NCBI RefSeq assembly: GCF_000403645.1
Contig: NC_021313.1
Location: 1,054,001-1,118,000, forward strand
Source of the DNA: Salinarchaeum sp. Harcht-Bsk1
Lineage (GTDB): Archaea; Halobacteriota; Halobacteria; Halobacteriales; Salinarchaeaceae
Direction: 5' to 3'
Length of the DNA: 64,000 nt
Below, in pieces: positions 42,509 through 52,315 of the stretch. A program made the translations under genes and the position numbers. The notes under the pieces are model-generated. The model made no database searches. It had not been told where the DNA came from and worked only from the letters and a program-made list of their open reading frames with translations. Within the stretch, counting starts at the first letter, position 1. Each line of letters starts with the position of its first letter.

Positions 42509-42855
42509 CGGATCACCCGGACGTTGGATCCTTCGGGGTTGTTCTGGATTGCCTGTTCGAGTGTCGTAGTCTCGCCGACCTGCTCGATCTTGGTCTGTGC
42601 GGACGAACTAAAGTCGACCGCGGCGACCGTGACCGCCTTGCGCAGCGAGCCGCTGCCGAGCACCTTGCCCGGCACGACGACGGTCTCGTCCTCGTCGGCG
42701 TACCGCTCGATGCGGCCGAGGTTGACCTCGGCGTGGGTACGTCGAGGCTTCTGGAGACGGTCGGCGACGTCGCTCCACACGTCGGCGTCGGTCTCGCGAG
42801 CCGCCGACTTGAGGTCGGCGACGAGACTGGTGAGACGTGGATTCGTCTTGCTCAT
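42505..42855 (-). CDS. rpl18e: Ribosomal protein eL18
   Basis: A 116-residue large-subunit protein starting [16 protein letters not shown] and containing [41 protein letters not shown]. It follows the tRNA-Leu gene by 27 bp, so the tRNA is processed from, or transcribed just ahead of, the ribosomal message. Confidence 0.97.
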   Translation of the reverse strand: MSKTNPRLTSLVADLKSAARETDADVWSDVADRLQKPRRTHAEVNLGRIERYADEDETVVVPGKVLGSGSLRKAVTVAAVDFSSSAQTKIEQVGETTTLEQAIQNNPEGSNVRVIR

Positions 42856-42882
42856 GGATGAATTCGGTGAGAAGCGGACGGA

Positions 42883-42967
42883 TGCAGGGAGCAGGATTTG
42901 AACCTGCGAACCCCTACGGGACAGCGCCCTGAACGCTGCGCCGTTGACCTGACTTGGCTATCCCTGC
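42883..42967 (-). tRNA. tRNA-Leu (anticodon CAG)
   Basis: A complete type II tRNA on the minus strand: acceptor GCAGGGA/TCCCTGC, D-arm with AGCCAAGTCAGGTCAACGGC, anticodon stem CAGCG/CGCTG with loop TTCAGGG (CAG reads CUG), an extended variable arm, and a TTCAAAT T-loop. CCA is not encoded. It lies between rpoD and eL18, a conserved site in haloarchaea. Confidence 0.96.
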
Positions 42968-43181
42968 GCGCATCCGTCCGTTGATCGCAGGCCTTCAAAC
43001 CCCTTTCGGTGCGGCGATCTGTCGGGACGTTCCCGGCGATGGCAGCGACACCGCCGGCCGTTCGGCCGGCGCGAGCGCTCCCGGTGGCAGCGGCTTCAGG
43101 CGAGCCGCGTGCGAGCCGCGTGTGGTGGGTTCGAAGGGTCATCTGTGCTGTGTCGGTTGTGTGGTCGTTCGATGCGGTCCG

Positions 43182-43964
43182 TTAGAGCTGGACGGCTTCC
43201 TCGAGCTCGTCGGCGCGGTCGCCGAGCGAGCCGATGGCCTCCGTCACGAGCGTCTCGACGTCCAGCGACCCGTCGGTCTCGACGTGGAACACGAACGCCT
43301 CGGGGACGTCGTGCACTTCGAGCTCCTTGCCGGGGTACCGGTTCGTGAGGTCGTTGTCGAACGCGTCGGTCGCGACGAGGTCGCCCTCCTCGGCGTCGTC
43401 GTCGGCAGCGTGCTCGGGTGCACGCTCCTCGATGACGCCGCGCAGGACGTGGGGTTCGTCGTCCTCGTACTCGCCGCGGTCGCCGAGCACCTCGACGTAC
43501 TGGAGGTGTCGGTAGCCGACGGAGACGCCGCCCTGGTGCTTCGCGTGCTCGCGCCCGCGATCGAGGACCGCGTCGGCCTCGAGTTCGAGGCGCTGGTCCT
43601 CCTTGAGGTCGATGATGGGCACGTTGTCCTCGGCGGGCTGGACCAGCTCGTCGCTGGAGACGATGTCGCCGGAGTAGGCCGTGTCGGGCCCCTCGACGTC
43701 CAGGGACAGCGTGACGCCCTCGCCGATCTCGAAGTCGTCGACCGGCGTCGTCAGCGGCACGAGTCCGAGGCGGTGGCCGATCTGCTCGTCGAACATCACC
43801 GACTCGTTCTCGATCATCCGCACGGTCTCGATCGCCATCGTCGGCACGTCGGCGATCATCGCGCGGCGGATGCCGTTGGCGAAGGCGGGGCTGATGCCCC
43901 GGACGAGGACGCGCGCGGCGCGTTCCTCGCGTTCGATGTACTCGACCTCGTAGTCCTGTGTCAT
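43182..43964 (-). CDS. rpoD: RNA polymerase subunit Rpo3 (D)
   Basis: A 260-residue alpha-like assembly subunit (Rpb3 equivalent). It has [29 protein letters not shown] at the N-terminus and [23 protein letters not shown] at the C-terminus. The inserted domain 3 lacks the cysteine cluster found in Fe-S versions, and is acidic here. It ends 4 bp after uS11 begins its own stop region and heads the second half of the cluster. Confidence 0.96.
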   Translation of the reverse strand: MTQDYEVEYIEREERAARVLVRGISPAFANGIRRAMIADVPTMAIETVRMIENESVMFDEQIGHRLGLVPLTTPVDDFEIGEGVTLSLDVEGPDTAYSGDIVSSDELVQPAEDNVPIIDLKEDQRLELEADAVLDRGREHAKHQGGVSVGYRHLQYVEVLGDRGEYEDDEPHVLRGVIEERAPEHAADDDAEEGDLVATDAFDNDLTNRYPGKELEVHDVPEAFVFHVETDGSLDVETLVTEAIGSLGDRADELEEAVQL

Positions 43965-43968
43965 CGTG

Positions 43969-44358
43969 TTAGAAGCCGCTCTTGCCCTTCGGGGGTCGCG
44001 ATCCGTCGTGTGGGATCGGGGTGACGTCCTCGATGCGGCCGATCTCGAGGCCGGCACGGGCGAGCGCGCGGATCGTCGCCTGTGCGCCCGGACCGGGGCT
44101 CTTCTGGAGGTTACCGCCGGGGCCGCGGACGCGAACGTGGACGCCCTCGAAGCCGGCCTCCTGGACCTCCTCGCCGATCTCCTCGGCCATCTGCATGGCC
44201 GCGTACGGCGACGCCTCGTCGCGGTTCTGCTTGACGACGGCCCCACCGGAGGACTTCGCGATCGTCTCCGCGCCGGTGAGGTCGGTCACCGTCAGGATCG
44301 TGTTGTTGAACGATGCGTGCACGTGGGCGATGCCCCACTTGTCGTCGTTGTCTGCCAT
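43969..44358 (-). CDS. rps11: Ribosomal protein uS11
   Basis: A 129-residue platform protein: [42 protein letters not shown], and [21 protein letters not shown], ending with the basic [14 protein letters not shown] tail. It lies 1-2 bp from uS4 and 4 bp from Rpo3. Confidence 0.97.
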   Translation of the reverse strand: MADNDDKWGIAHVHASFNNTILTVTDLTGAETIAKSSGGAVVKQNRDEASPYAAMQMAEEIGEEVQEAGFEGVHVRVRGPGGNLQKSPGPGAQATIRALARAGLEIGRIEDVTPIPHDGSRPPKGKSGF

Positions 44359-44359
44359 G

Positions 44360-44884
44360 TTACTGGTCCTCCGCTCGTTCGGGGTGGAGCTCGTCCGCGA
44401 GGGGGCTGGACTCGTCGAACTCGATGTCCGCCGCCTCGTCGACCTCCACGGTGTAGGACGGTCGCTGGACGCGCTGGCCGTCGATCGTCACGTGGCCGTG
44501 GACGATGAACTGTCGCGCCTGCTGAGGCGTATTCGCCAGCCCCTTGCGGTAGGCGACGGTCTGGAGGCGACGCTCGAGTACGTCGGTGATCTCCAGGGAC
44601 AGGACGTCGTCCAGCGCCTCGGACTCGTCGAGGACGCCGTAGCGCTTGAGGCGGGCGAGGAACTCAGCGCCCTCCTGGGTCGCTGCGTCGGCGTCGCCGC
44701 CAGCGCGACCGAGCAGTTCGCGGGCCTCCCGGCGGAGGTCGCGTAGCTCGGACTGGGCGCGCCAGAGTTCTTCCTTGTTGGCGAGGCCGTAGCGCTCGAC
44801 GAGGTTGTGCTCGCCGGCGATGCGCTCGCCCTGCCAGGGGTGGTTCGGCGTCTCGTACTGCTTGGTGGAACTACCAAGCGGCAT
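44360..44884 (-). CDS. rps4: Ribosomal protein uS4
   Basis: A 174-residue assembly protein with [18 protein letters not shown] at the start and an S4 RNA-binding domain ([32 protein letters not shown]). The C-terminus is acidic. It abuts uS13. Confidence 0.97.
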   Translation of the reverse strand: MPLGSSTKQYETPNHPWQGERIAGEHNLVERYGLANKEELWRAQSELRDLRREARELLGRAGGDADAATQEGAEFLARLKRYGVLDESEALDDVLSLEITDVLERRLQTVAYRKGLANTPQQARQFIVHGHVTIDGQRVQRPSYTVEVDEAADIEFDESSPLADELHPERAEDQ

Positions 44885-45421
44885 TTAGAGACCACCCTCG
44901 TCGTCTTCTTCCTCGGCCTCTTCGGCGGCCTCCGCCGCCATGTCCTCCTTGATCTCCTCGACGTTGACGCCGATCGTCCCCTCGGTACGGCCGGTGGACT
45001 TGGTGCGCTGTCCGCGGACCTTGTGGCCGCCGCGATGGCGGACGCCCTTGTAGGAGTCGATCTTCTTCATGCGGTTGATGTCGTGCTGTCGAGTCATCGA
45101 GAGGTCGTTCCCGGTCTCGTGGGTGGCCTCGCCCGTGTAGTAGTCGCTGGGGCGGTTGACCATCCACTCGGGAATCTCGTCCTCGATGGACTCGACGAGT
45201 TCGACGACCGATTCGATGACGTCGTCGTCGAGAGCACCGAAGGTGGCGCGGCGGTCGACGCCGGCCTCCTCGGCGATGATGCGAGCCGTTCGACGGCCGA
45301 TGCCGTTCATCTCCGTGAGGGACCGCTCGACGGACTTCGTCCCATCGAGGTCCGTCTGCCCGATGCGGACGAAGTATCGAAGGTCCTCGTCTTCGTCGTC
45401 TGGTGTGTCTTCTGCGCTCAT
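44885..45421 (-). CDS. rps13: Ribosomal protein uS13
   Basis: A 178-residue head protein: DLRYFVRIGQTDLDGTKSVERSL, MNGIGRRTARIIAEEAGVD (helix-two-turn-helix), RHRGGHKVRGQRTKSTGR. Acidic extensions at both ends are typical of haloarchaea. Start MSAEDTPDDEDED at 45421; upstream codons cover the promoter and tRNA region. It is the first protein gene of the cluster. Confidence 0.96.
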   Translation of the reverse strand: MSAEDTPDDEDEDLRYFVRIGQTDLDGTKSVERSLTEMNGIGRRTARIIAEEAGVDRRATFGALDDDVIESVVELVESIEDEIPEWMVNRPSDYYTGEATHETGNDLSMTRQHDINRMKKIDSYKGVRHRGGHKVRGQRTKSTGRTEGTIGVNVEEIKEDMAAEAAEEAEEEDDEGGL

Positions 45422-45594
45422 GTGTTGGGTGAAGCGGTTGGACGCATCGCGCGTCTCGCTTCGGTGTGTTGACCGCGAACCGCGAGGCGAGCGTCGCACC
45501 GTGGGCGGTTCCCGCTGGGTGCGGCGTGCGTCGCGGCGAGGCCTGCCGACCGCGCCCCGGCGATCCGGGGGACTGCGGGCGGCGAGTCACTGAG

Positions 45595-45678
45595 CGTCGT
45601 GGCGGGGATTTGAACCCCGGAGGCTTGCGCCACAGAGTTAGCAACCCTGCGCCTTGGGCCAGGCTAGGCTACCACGAC
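45595..45678 (-). tRNA. tRNA-Ser (anticodon GCT)
   Basis: A complete type II tRNA on the minus strand: acceptor GTCGTGG/CCACGAC, anticodon stem CAGGG/CTCTG-type with loop TTGCTAA (GCT reads AGC/AGU), long variable arm and GGTTCAAATCC T-arm. CCA is not encoded. It precedes the uS13 gene by about 170 bp. Confidence 0.95.
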
Positions 45679-45802
45679 CTGCCTCTCTGTCACTCGCGCC
45701 CTCGCGGACTCGGGGACCGGCTCCCCTGCAGGTGTGTCGCGGTGTTGGCTTCCCGGTTTGGCTACTTAAGCGCACCGAAGCCGAGCGGCCGGCTGGATCG
45801 CA

Positions 45803-45856
45803 CGTCCGTCCCACGTTCTGGCACCAAGGTCCTTCTCACCTTCTGGCACCCACCAG
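45803..45856. repeat. Short direct repeat upstream of the 45899 gene
   Basis: CAC-TTCTGGCACC occurs twice 25 bp apart (near 45808 and 45833). It may be a promoter-proximal regulatory repeat or a small duplication. Confidence 0.4.
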
Positions 45857-45898
45857 TGGCCTCTTTTCCGACGGGACCCAATGTGACATCGCACACAG

Positions 45899-46348
45899 AT
45901 GCACACGCCCACCTCCGACGCCCGATCGGCCGGGGGCATCCAGGCCCGCCTGCTCGGCCCGACCGGGGGTCGTGCCCTCCCGCTCGCAGTCGTCTTCGGC
46001 GCCGCGGTATCGATGCTCGCCTGGACGCTCCTTCCAGAGGCGTTCGCCGCGATGGCCCTCCTCGGCCCGCTCGTCGCGGGGTACCTCCACAACGCCGGAC
46101 CGCGCGCCGGTGCCACGGCCGGCGTCGCGACGCTCGCGCTGGCGGCGCCGCTGCAGTTCGCCCTCGCCAGCGTCTCCGCGCTCCCGAGCCCGTACCCGCT
46201 CTCGGTCCCGACCGATCCGGCCGGCGCCGAGCTGGCACTGTTTCTCGCGATCACCGCCGGACTCGTCGCGCTGTTAGTCGCTCTCGGCGGTGCGCTCGGC
46301 GCGCTCGGCGCAGAACTCGGGGTCAGCGGCGTCGACCGGGAGGAGTAG
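45899..46348 (+). CDS. Four-helix membrane protein (DUF5518-like)
   Basis: A 149-residue hydrophobic protein. After a short soluble N-terminus it has about four membrane segments (ALPLAVVFGAAVSMLAW, FAAMALLGPLVAGYL, GATAGVATLALAAPLQFAL, LALFLAITAGLVALLVALGGAL). The GPLVAGYLHNAGPRAGATAG stretch resembles DUF5518 membrane proteins common in haloarchaea. Function unknown. Confidence 0.65.
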   Translation: MHTPTSDARSAGGIQARLLGPTGGRALPLAVVFGAAVSMLAWTLLPEAFAAMALLGPLVAGYLHNAGPRAGATAGVATLALAAPLQFALASVSALPSPYPLSVPTDPAGAELALFLAITAGLVALLVALGGALGALGAELGVSGVDREE

Positions 46349-46356
46349 GTCGGTCC

Positions 46357-47544
46357 TCAGTCGTCGAGGTACGCCTCGTTGACGACCCACTCGGCATCGA
46401 CTCCGCTGCCCGTAGCGTCGGTTCCGCTGCTCGCAGCGTTGGCCTCGCTACTCTCACCGTCGGCCCCGCTGCCCGCAGCCTCGACCCCACTACCCTCTCC
46501 GTCGTCGCCTTCGGCGTCGGCTTTCACCAGGTACTCGCCGTAGTAGGGCACCCGATTGGCGACGGTCTCGCGGAACGTCGCCCTGATCTCGTCCTTCGTC
46601 TCGCCCATCGAGCGCAGGTCGTCGTTCCGGTTGAGACAGCCCTTGAGCTTCCCGTCGTGGGTGAGCCGGACGCGGTGGCAGTTCGCACAGAAGGATTCGT
46701 TCGCGACGGGATCGACGATCTCGACCATCCCCTCGCCGGGCACGGCGTCGGCCCCGCCTCGGCTCGCGGCACCGCCGCCGTCCGCGGCGACCTCGGCGAC
46801 CGGCTCTCCGGCTGCAGCCTCGGAAACCTCGGCGGCGGTCGCACCCTCGCGGAGGAAGTACCGGCGGCGGCCGTGCATCTCGCGGCGTTCGACCCGATGG
46901 GCCTGCTCGGCGAGCCAGTCGTGCACCCGCTCGATGTCGATCGCCCACTCCGGGTTGCCGGCGATCTCCGGCATGTACTCGATGAGCTGGAGCTGGAGGC
47001 CGTCGTTCGCCGCGACGTGTTCGACCATCGCCGGCACGTGGCCCGCGGTCGCCTCGAAGACGACCATGTTCAGTTTGACCGGCGCCAGTCCGGCGTCGAG
47101 GGCCGCCTCGACGCCCTCGATCACGCGATCGTACGCACCGGAGTTCGTCACCGCGGCGAAGGCGTCGGGATCGATCGCGTCCTGGGAGACGTTCACCCGC
47201 CCGACGCCGGCGGCGGCGAGGGCGGCGGCCCGATCGGGGAGCATCGTCCCGTTCGTCGTCAGCGAGACAGCCATCGAGTCCGGGGTCCGGCGGACGATCT
47301 CCTCGAGATCCGCCCGGAGGAGCGGCTCGCCGCCGGTGAACTTCACCGCTTCGACGTCGAACTCCGCCGCGACCTCCAGAAAGCGTACGACTTCGTCGGT
47401 GCCCAGTTCCTCGTCGGTGGGCTCCATCGGTCCCCGGACGTCGCCGAGACCCTCGTTGTGGCAGTAGACGCAGTCGAAGTTGCACCGGTCGGTCAGCGAG
47501 ACGCGAACGCCGCTGACCTCGCGACCGAACTCGTCTTCGAGCAT
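46357..47544 (-). CDS. moaA: GTP 3',8-cyclase MoaA (molybdenum cofactor synthesis)
   Basis: A 395-residue radical SAM enzyme making the cyclic pyranopterin precursor from GTP. The N-terminal cluster is [13 protein letters not shown], with [10 protein letters not shown] and SLTTNGTML. The C-terminal 4Fe-4S cluster is [22 protein letters not shown] Gly/Ala-rich insert lies between residues about 255 and 285. The tail carries a Ser/Gly/Ala-rich segment (46380-46500) and ends NEAYLDD rather than with the C-terminal Gly-Gly typical of bacterial MoaA. Confidence 0.94.
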   Translation of the reverse strand: MLEDEFGREVSGVRVSLTDRCNFDCVYCHNEGLGDVRGPMEPTDEELGTDEVVRFLEVAAEFDVEAVKFTGGEPLLRADLEEIVRRTPDSMAVSLTTNGTMLPDRAAALAAAGVGRVNVSQDAIDPDAFAAVTNSGAYDRVIEGVEAALDAGLAPVKLNMVVFEATAGHVPAMVEHVAANDGLQLQLIEYMPEIAGNPEWAIDIERVHDWLAEQAHRVERREMHGRRRYFLREGATAAEVSEAAAGEPVAEVAADGGGAASRGGADAVPGEGMVEIVDPVANESFCANCHRVRLTHDGKLKGCLNRNDDLRSMGETKDEIRATFRETVANRVPYYGEYLVKADAEGDDGEGSGVEAAGSGADGESSEANAASSGTDATGSGVDAEWVVNEAYLDD

Positions 47545-47698
47545 CCGATTGCTGGTAGTTCAGCGACCGCGCGGTTAAGATTGTGGTTAGTATGCACAGA
47601 AACGCAACCGCTGGCAGTTACGTCGCTCGGGAATTCGTCCGGAGCGGCACCCGCCGGTCGAGTCGCTTCGCCGGGGAAGCGGCAGCTACCGTCGGCGT

Positions 47699-48337
47699 TT
47701 AGACGTCGTACTTGTACGTTGCCTCGTCGGGGTCGATCCCAAAGTCCTCGGCCGTCTCCTCTGGCTCGCTATCGCCGTCGCCGTCGTCGCCCCTGGGAGC
47801 GGCGTCCTTGAACCGCCGGCGGAGCCGATCGGGCACCACGAACTCGTCGACGTCGACGACGAGCGCGACGGTGTCCTCGCCCTCCTCCGCGACGACCGTG
47901 TCCATGCGATCGGCCATCGGATCTGGGAGCGAACTGCTCTCGACCGGCTCGAAGCCGAACTGGGTCGCGTACTCCGCTGCGGGGGTAAAGAGGAAGACGG
48001 TCTCGAACCCCTCGTCGCGAGCGTGCTCGATCAGCCGCTCCATCACGTGGGCGCCGACGCCCTGGCCGCGCCACTCGGGGAGGACGCCGACGCTCGTCAG
48101 TTCGCAGAACTCCCCACCGTCGGACCTCCGGTCCGACGAGGATCGCGATCCACCGGATCGCTCACCGCCCTCGGTCTTGTGGATTCGGATCCGACCGAAG
48201 CCCGCCTTCCCGCCGCCGGACTCGTCGATGGCGACGACGTAGTCCCGCGAGCGGAAGGCCGCGTCGTCCAGGCCGAACTCCTCGATGTGATCCAGCAGCC
48301 ACACCTCCTCCCTGTTTTTCGCGTCCCGGACGTACAT
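47699..48337 (-). CDS. GNAT family N-acetyltransferase
   Basis: A 212-residue acetyltransferase. The CoA-binding motif is TSVGVLPEWRGQGVGAHVMERLI, followed by ETVFLFTPAAEYATQFGF. A Ser/Arg-rich loop (about 55-75) and an acidic tail ending TYKYDV are additions to the fold. Start MYVRDAKNREEVW at 48337 agrees with an AAATATTC box about 31 bp upstream. It resembles ArgA-type or amino-acid N-acetyltransferases; the substrate is uncertain. Confidence 0.83.
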   Translation of the reverse strand: MYVRDAKNREEVWLLDHIEEFGLDDAAFRSRDYVVAIDESGGGKAGFGRIRIHKTEGGERSGGSRSSSDRRSDGGEFCELTSVGVLPEWRGQGVGAHVMERLIEHARDEGFETVFLFTPAAEYATQFGFEPVESSSLPDPMADRMDTVVAEEGEDTVALVVDVDEFVVPDRLRRRFKDAAPRGDDGDGDSEPEETAEDFGIDPDEATYKYDV

Positions 48338-48487
48338 GCGGAATGGTAGCACTCCGGCGCGTATGAATATTTGGTGGGCGCGGGAGCCGATGGCGCGGCG
48401 GGACGGTGCGAGGTAATCAGGTCGCTGGGCGGCCGGAGTCCGCCAGTCGGCACTGTCGAAGGCGGCGTACGGACCCCGGATGCACCA

Positions 48488-48496
48488 GCGCTTATG
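48488..48496 (+). promoter_or_regulatory. TATA box of the dehalogenase-like gene
   Basis: GCGCTTATGG is centred 27 bp before ATG 48520 and supports a leaderless start. Confidence 0.5.
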
Positions 48497-48519
48497 GCCA
48501 TCATCCCCGTTGTGAACGT

Positions 48520-49428
48520 ATGGCACTCCGGAGCACACCCGAAGACGCCTTCGACGGCGTCCCGAACTACGACTACGAGCCTCGGTACGTGTCCATCGAC
48601 GCCCCGGAATCGCCCGAGATGGCCTACGTGGATACGGATCCCGCAGGCGATGCCGCGGAGACGTTCCTCTGTCTGCACGGCGAGCCCACCTGGGGATTCC
48701 TCTACCGGACGATGCTCCCCACGCTGGCCGAGCGCGGCCGCGTCGTCGTGCCGGACTTCATCGGCTTCGGGCGCTCGGACAAGTATACCGAGCGCGAAGC
48801 ATACACCTACCGCCTGCACTACGACGCGCTGGAGCAGTTCGTCGCGGCCCTGGACCTGCAGGACGTCACGCTCGTCTGCCAGGACTGGGGCGGCATCCTC
48901 GGCCTCCCGGTCGCCGTCAACAACGAGGAGCGCTTCGCACGGCTCGTGCCGATGAACACCGGCTGTCCCACTGGCGCGGACGAGATGGCCGAGGAGTGGT
49001 ACGAGTTCCGGGACTTCGTCGAGTCCGTCGACGAACTCCCGATCGGGATGCTGATCGCCAATGCAACGGTGTCCGACCTGGACGAGGAGGTCCTGGCCGC
49101 CTACGAGGCACCGTTCCCCGACGAGGAGCTGAAGGCCGGTGCCCGGGAGTGGCCGGACATGGTTCCCCGTGCCGACGGCGGAGACGGTGCCGAGATCACT
49201 GCCCCGGCCCGGGAGAAACTGGGCGAGTGGGAGAAGCCCGCATTCGTGCTGTTCGGCGACTCCGATCCGATCACTGGCCCCGCCCGTGACCCGCTCCGGG
49301 AACTGATTCCGACGGCCAGCGAGGAGCCGGACGTCTGGATCGAGGACGCGGCGCACTTCCTCCAGGAAGACGCCGGCGAGGAGATTGCCGAGGAGATCGT
49401 CGCGTTCGTGGATCGGACGCCTCGCTGA
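48520..49428 (+). CDS. Haloalkane dehalogenase-like alpha/beta hydrolase
   Basis: A 302-residue hydrolase with dehalogenase features: HGEPTWGFLYRTM (oxyanion motif HGEPTW), nucleophile elbow VCQDWGGILG with Asp instead of Ser followed by the halide-binding Trp, acid in FGDSDPITGP and histidine in EDAAHFLQEDAGEE. These fit subfamily HLD-I, which cleaves carbon-halogen bonds and releases halide. Natural substrate is unknown. Confidence 0.85.
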   Translation: MALRSTPEDAFDGVPNYDYEPRYVSIDAPESPEMAYVDTDPAGDAAETFLCLHGEPTWGFLYRTMLPTLAERGRVVVPDFIGFGRSDKYTEREAYTYRLHYDALEQFVAALDLQDVTLVCQDWGGILGLPVAVNNEERFARLVPMNTGCPTGADEMAEEWYEFRDFVESVDELPIGMLIANATVSDLDEEVLAAYEAPFPDEELKAGAREWPDMVPRADGGDGAEITAPAREKLGEWEKPAFVLFGDSDPITGPARDPLRELIPTASEEPDVWIEDAAHFLQEDAGEEIAEEIVAFVDRTPR

Positions 49429-49479
49429 ACACCGGTCGGGCTGCTGGGAAAGTGAAGTGGGGTGGCTCCGTCAGGCCAG

Positions 49480-51759
49480 TCAGTCCCGCCGAGTACCGTG
49501 GCCGGGGTAGTCCCGCTCGAACCGCTCGGCCAATTCGTCGCCGTCGATCCGAATCAGCGTCGGGCGTCCGTGCGGACAGGCGTAGGGGTTCTCACACGCG
49601 TCCAGCGCCTCGAGCAGCGCCGTCACCGAGCCTTCCGTCAGCGAGGTGTTCCCCTTCACTGCCGGCGCGCAGGCCAGATCCCCGAGCAGTTCGTCCGCCA
49701 TCGCCTCCACGGTCCCCTCGCCGTCGCCGCCGGAGAGGAGCGCGCCGAACACGTCGCGAATCGCGTCCGGATCGAGCGTCTCTCCGAGGACGGTCGGCAC
49801 GCTCCGGACAGTGAGGGTGCGGTCCTCGCGGTCGGCGTGGAAGCCGAGCCGCTTGAGGGCGGGCGCGTAGGTGTCGTAGGTCTCGGCCTCCGTCGGCGTC
49901 AACGAGAGTTCGACCGGCGTCGCGAGGGCCTGTGCCGTTCCCGAATCGACCGCGTCGCGCAGCCGCTCGTAGTGAATCCGCTCGTCGGCGGCGTGCTGGT
50001 CGATCAGGACGAGACCGTCTGGCGCGGCGGCGACGACGTAGGTCTCGGCGTGCTGGCCGAGGACGCGCAGTGGCGGCAGCGAGTCGAATTCGGTGCTCGA
50101 CGCCGAGACGGACTCGCCATCGAGGGTCTGCTGGTCGGTCGCGGTGACGCTGGAGTCGATCGGCGACCCAAGTCGGGCGGTCCAGTCCCCGGCCTCTGGC
50201 GTCGCCGAGTGGCTGGGATCGCCGAGCGGTGCGGATCCGGACCCGCTCCCCGACGCTGGATCCGACGACTCGGCGGTATCGGAGCGGTCGACGGCATCGG
50301 TGCGGTCCGCGGCATGGGTGCGGTCCGCGGCATCTGACCGCTCGGGGTCGGTCGCACCCGTCGATCGCGGGGCGGAGCGACTGCCGTCGGACTCGGCCCC
50401 CTCGGCAGTCGTCGACCCTTCTTCGGCCGAGGGCGTGGTCGGAGCGTCGGTCGACCCCGTCGACGGCGGTGCGGATCCGGCCGCGGCTGCAGCCGAATCG
50501 TCGGCGTCGGAGTCCGTTGCGTCGGACTCCGCAGGGTCGGGGTCGGCAGCGTCAGAATCGGCAGCGTCGGACTGATCGCCGTCGCCCGGATCGACCCTCG
50601 CCTCCGCGGGCTTGGAGACGCCGCGTGGAGCCGACGCGCGGATGATCCCGTCCTCCAGCAGCGCGTCGCGAACGGCGTCGATCACCGCGTCCTCCACGGC
50701 GCCCGCATCGTCGAAGCGCACGGCCTGTTTCCGCGGATGGACGTTCACGTCGACCCGCTCGGGTGGCACCTCGACGAACAGGACGGCGAAGGGGTACCGC
50801 TCGGCGGAGAGCTGCCCGCTATAGGCCTCGACGATCGCACCCCGGACCGTGTCGCTCGCCACGGCCCGGTCGTTCACGTACGTCGCGAGGTACTCCCGGC
50901 TCGCTCGAGTCGTCTCGGGGTCGCTCACGTGGCCGACGATCCGGTCGACGGCGTCGGTGTCCGGGTCGGCGTCGACCTCGATCATCGACTCCGCCACTTC
51001 GCGGCCGTAGACCGCCATGATCGCCGCGACGCGGTCGCCGTCGCCGGTGGTCGCGAACACCTCGCGGCCGTCGTGGGAGAACGAGATCGCGACGTCCGGA
51101 TTGGCGAGCGCGTAGCGGCCGACGACCCGCGAGACGTGCCGGAACTCGGTGGCGGGCTCGGAGAGGTACTTCCGCCGAGCGGGCGTGTTGTGGAAGAGGT
51201 CGGTGACGGCGACGGTGGTGCCGCCGGGGTGGGCAGCATGCTCGACGGTCTCGACGTCGCCGCCGCGGTAGACGAGGCGGGTACCGGAGTCGGATTCCGT
51301 AGCGGCGTCGGCCTCACGGCGATCGGGATTGGATTTCGCGGTGATCTCGAGGTCGGCGACGGCGCCGATCGTGTGGAGCGCCTCGCCGCGGAAGCCCAGC
51401 GTTTCGACGGCGTGGAGCTCGCCCGCATCGGACAGCTTGCTCGTCGTGTGCTCGCGGACGGCGGCGCGGCAATCTGCCTCGGTCATACCGACGCCGTCGT
51501 CCCGGACCTCGACGAGATCGAGGCCGCCCTCCTCGACGGCGATTTCGATGCGTGTGGCGCCAGCGTCGAGGGCGTTTTCGACCAGTTCCTTGGCGACGGA
51601 CGCCGGGCGCTCGACGACCTCTCCGGCCGCGATCTTCGCGATGGTGTCGTCGTCGAGTGGCCGGATCTCGGTGTCGGCGGGCGAGTCCGGCTCGTCGGCG
51701 TCCTGGCGAGTTTGCGAGCCAGGGCTCGACGAGCTTTGCTCGTCGGCGTCCTCGGTCAC
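49480..51759 (-). CDS. mutL: DNA mismatch repair protein MutL
   Basis: A 759-residue GHKL ATPase of mismatch repair. The N-terminal domain has IAKIAAGEVVERPASVAKELVENALDAGA, VRDDGVGM and ETLGFRGEALHTIG. A Ser/Asp/Ala-rich linker of about 150 residues (50200-50600) leads to the C-terminal dimer domain with LIDQHAADERIHYERL and CPHGRPTLIRID. GTG 51759 (VTEDADEQ) is preferred; a TTG at 51837 would add 26 residues. No endonuclease DQHAX2EX4E metal site beyond DQHAADERIHYE can be judged with certainty. Confidence 0.92.
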   Translation of the reverse strand: MTEDADEQSSSSPGSQTRQDADEPDSPADTEIRPLDDDTIAKIAAGEVVERPASVAKELVENALDAGATRIEIAVEEGGLDLVEVRDDGVGMTEADCRAAVREHTTSKLSDAGELHAVETLGFRGEALHTIGAVADLEITAKSNPDRREADAATESDSGTRLVYRGGDVETVEHAAHPGGTTVAVTDLFHNTPARRKYLSEPATEFRHVSRVVGRYALANPDVAISFSHDGREVFATTGDGDRVAAIMAVYGREVAESMIEVDADPDTDAVDRIVGHVSDPETTRASREYLATYVNDRAVASDTVRGAIVEAYSGQLSAERYPFAVLFVEVPPERVDVNVHPRKQAVRFDDAGAVEDAVIDAVRDALLEDGIIRASAPRGVSKPAEARVDPGDGDQSDAADSDAADPDPAESDATDSDADDSAAAAAGSAPPSTGSTDAPTTPSAEEGSTTAEGAESDGSRSAPRSTGATDPERSDAADRTHAADRTDAVDRSDTAESSDPASGSGSGSAPLGDPSHSATPEAGDWTARLGSPIDSSVTATDQQTLDGESVSASSTEFDSLPPLRVLGQHAETYVVAAAPDGLVLIDQHAADERIHYERLRDAVDSGTAQALATPVELSLTPTEAETYDTYAPALKRLGFHADREDRTLTVRSVPTVLGETLDPDAIRDVFGALLSGGDGEGTVEAMADELLGDLACAPAVKGNTSLTEGSVTALLEALDACENPYACPHGRPTLIRIDGDELAERFERDYPGHGTRRD
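51728..51746. repeat. Perfect inverted repeat at the 5' end of mutL
   Basis: CGACGAGC-TTT-GCTCGTCG forms an 8-bp stem with 3-base loop inside the first codons of mutL, flanked by a longer imperfect GAGCCAGG/CCTGGCTC pair (51717-51776). Confidence 0.6.
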
Positions 51760-51837
51760 GTCACGTGCCTGGCTCCCAGGGACCAAAACTCCCGCGGGAG
51801 GGAATGGTGCTGAGTAGACGAATTGGATCGCTGGCAA

Positions 51838-52315
51838 ATGTAAGGTTTTAATCGCCAGAATTGACTGATTATTCGTCAGCTTACTAACTCATTCCCGCAT
51901 TTGTCATTCTCCGGTGAAAATCCCGCAAAGGGGCCCCACCCAGGGAACCAGTTTCTTAACTGGGAAGCGACTAGAAAAAGTCCATCGACAGTTTCCGGAT
52001 CGAAGCCATTGAACGCAGCGATCCAGACAATGTAAACGAATACCAGGCTTGACCGCTGCTATTTGGGCGCTCTCATCAGCCTTGTTCATTCCCAAATCCC
52101 AACCATCCCGTCGTTGGTATCTCTGTCTCCCTGCAAACAGAGGTCCGAAGATATCGCCGAAAGAAGACTCGGCGCGAATTGGACAGAGAGCTGGAAGCGG
52201 AGTGTTACGAGGTGCTGTCGGACGTGGGGGGTACGTTGCGAAATCGTTGGGTAGGGTGAGTTCGACGCGCCGATTCACTCGAGATGCACTCGAGTACCGC
52301 TCTTTGTACGAATGC
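51838..52315. other. AT-richer intergenic region between mutL and a secreted-protein gene
   Basis: About 480 bp with no supported gene. Base composition shifts to AT-rich just after the mutL start. Long readings on either strand have no domain and change character abruptly, so they are treated as noise. It may hold remnants of inserted DNA. Confidence 0.45.
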
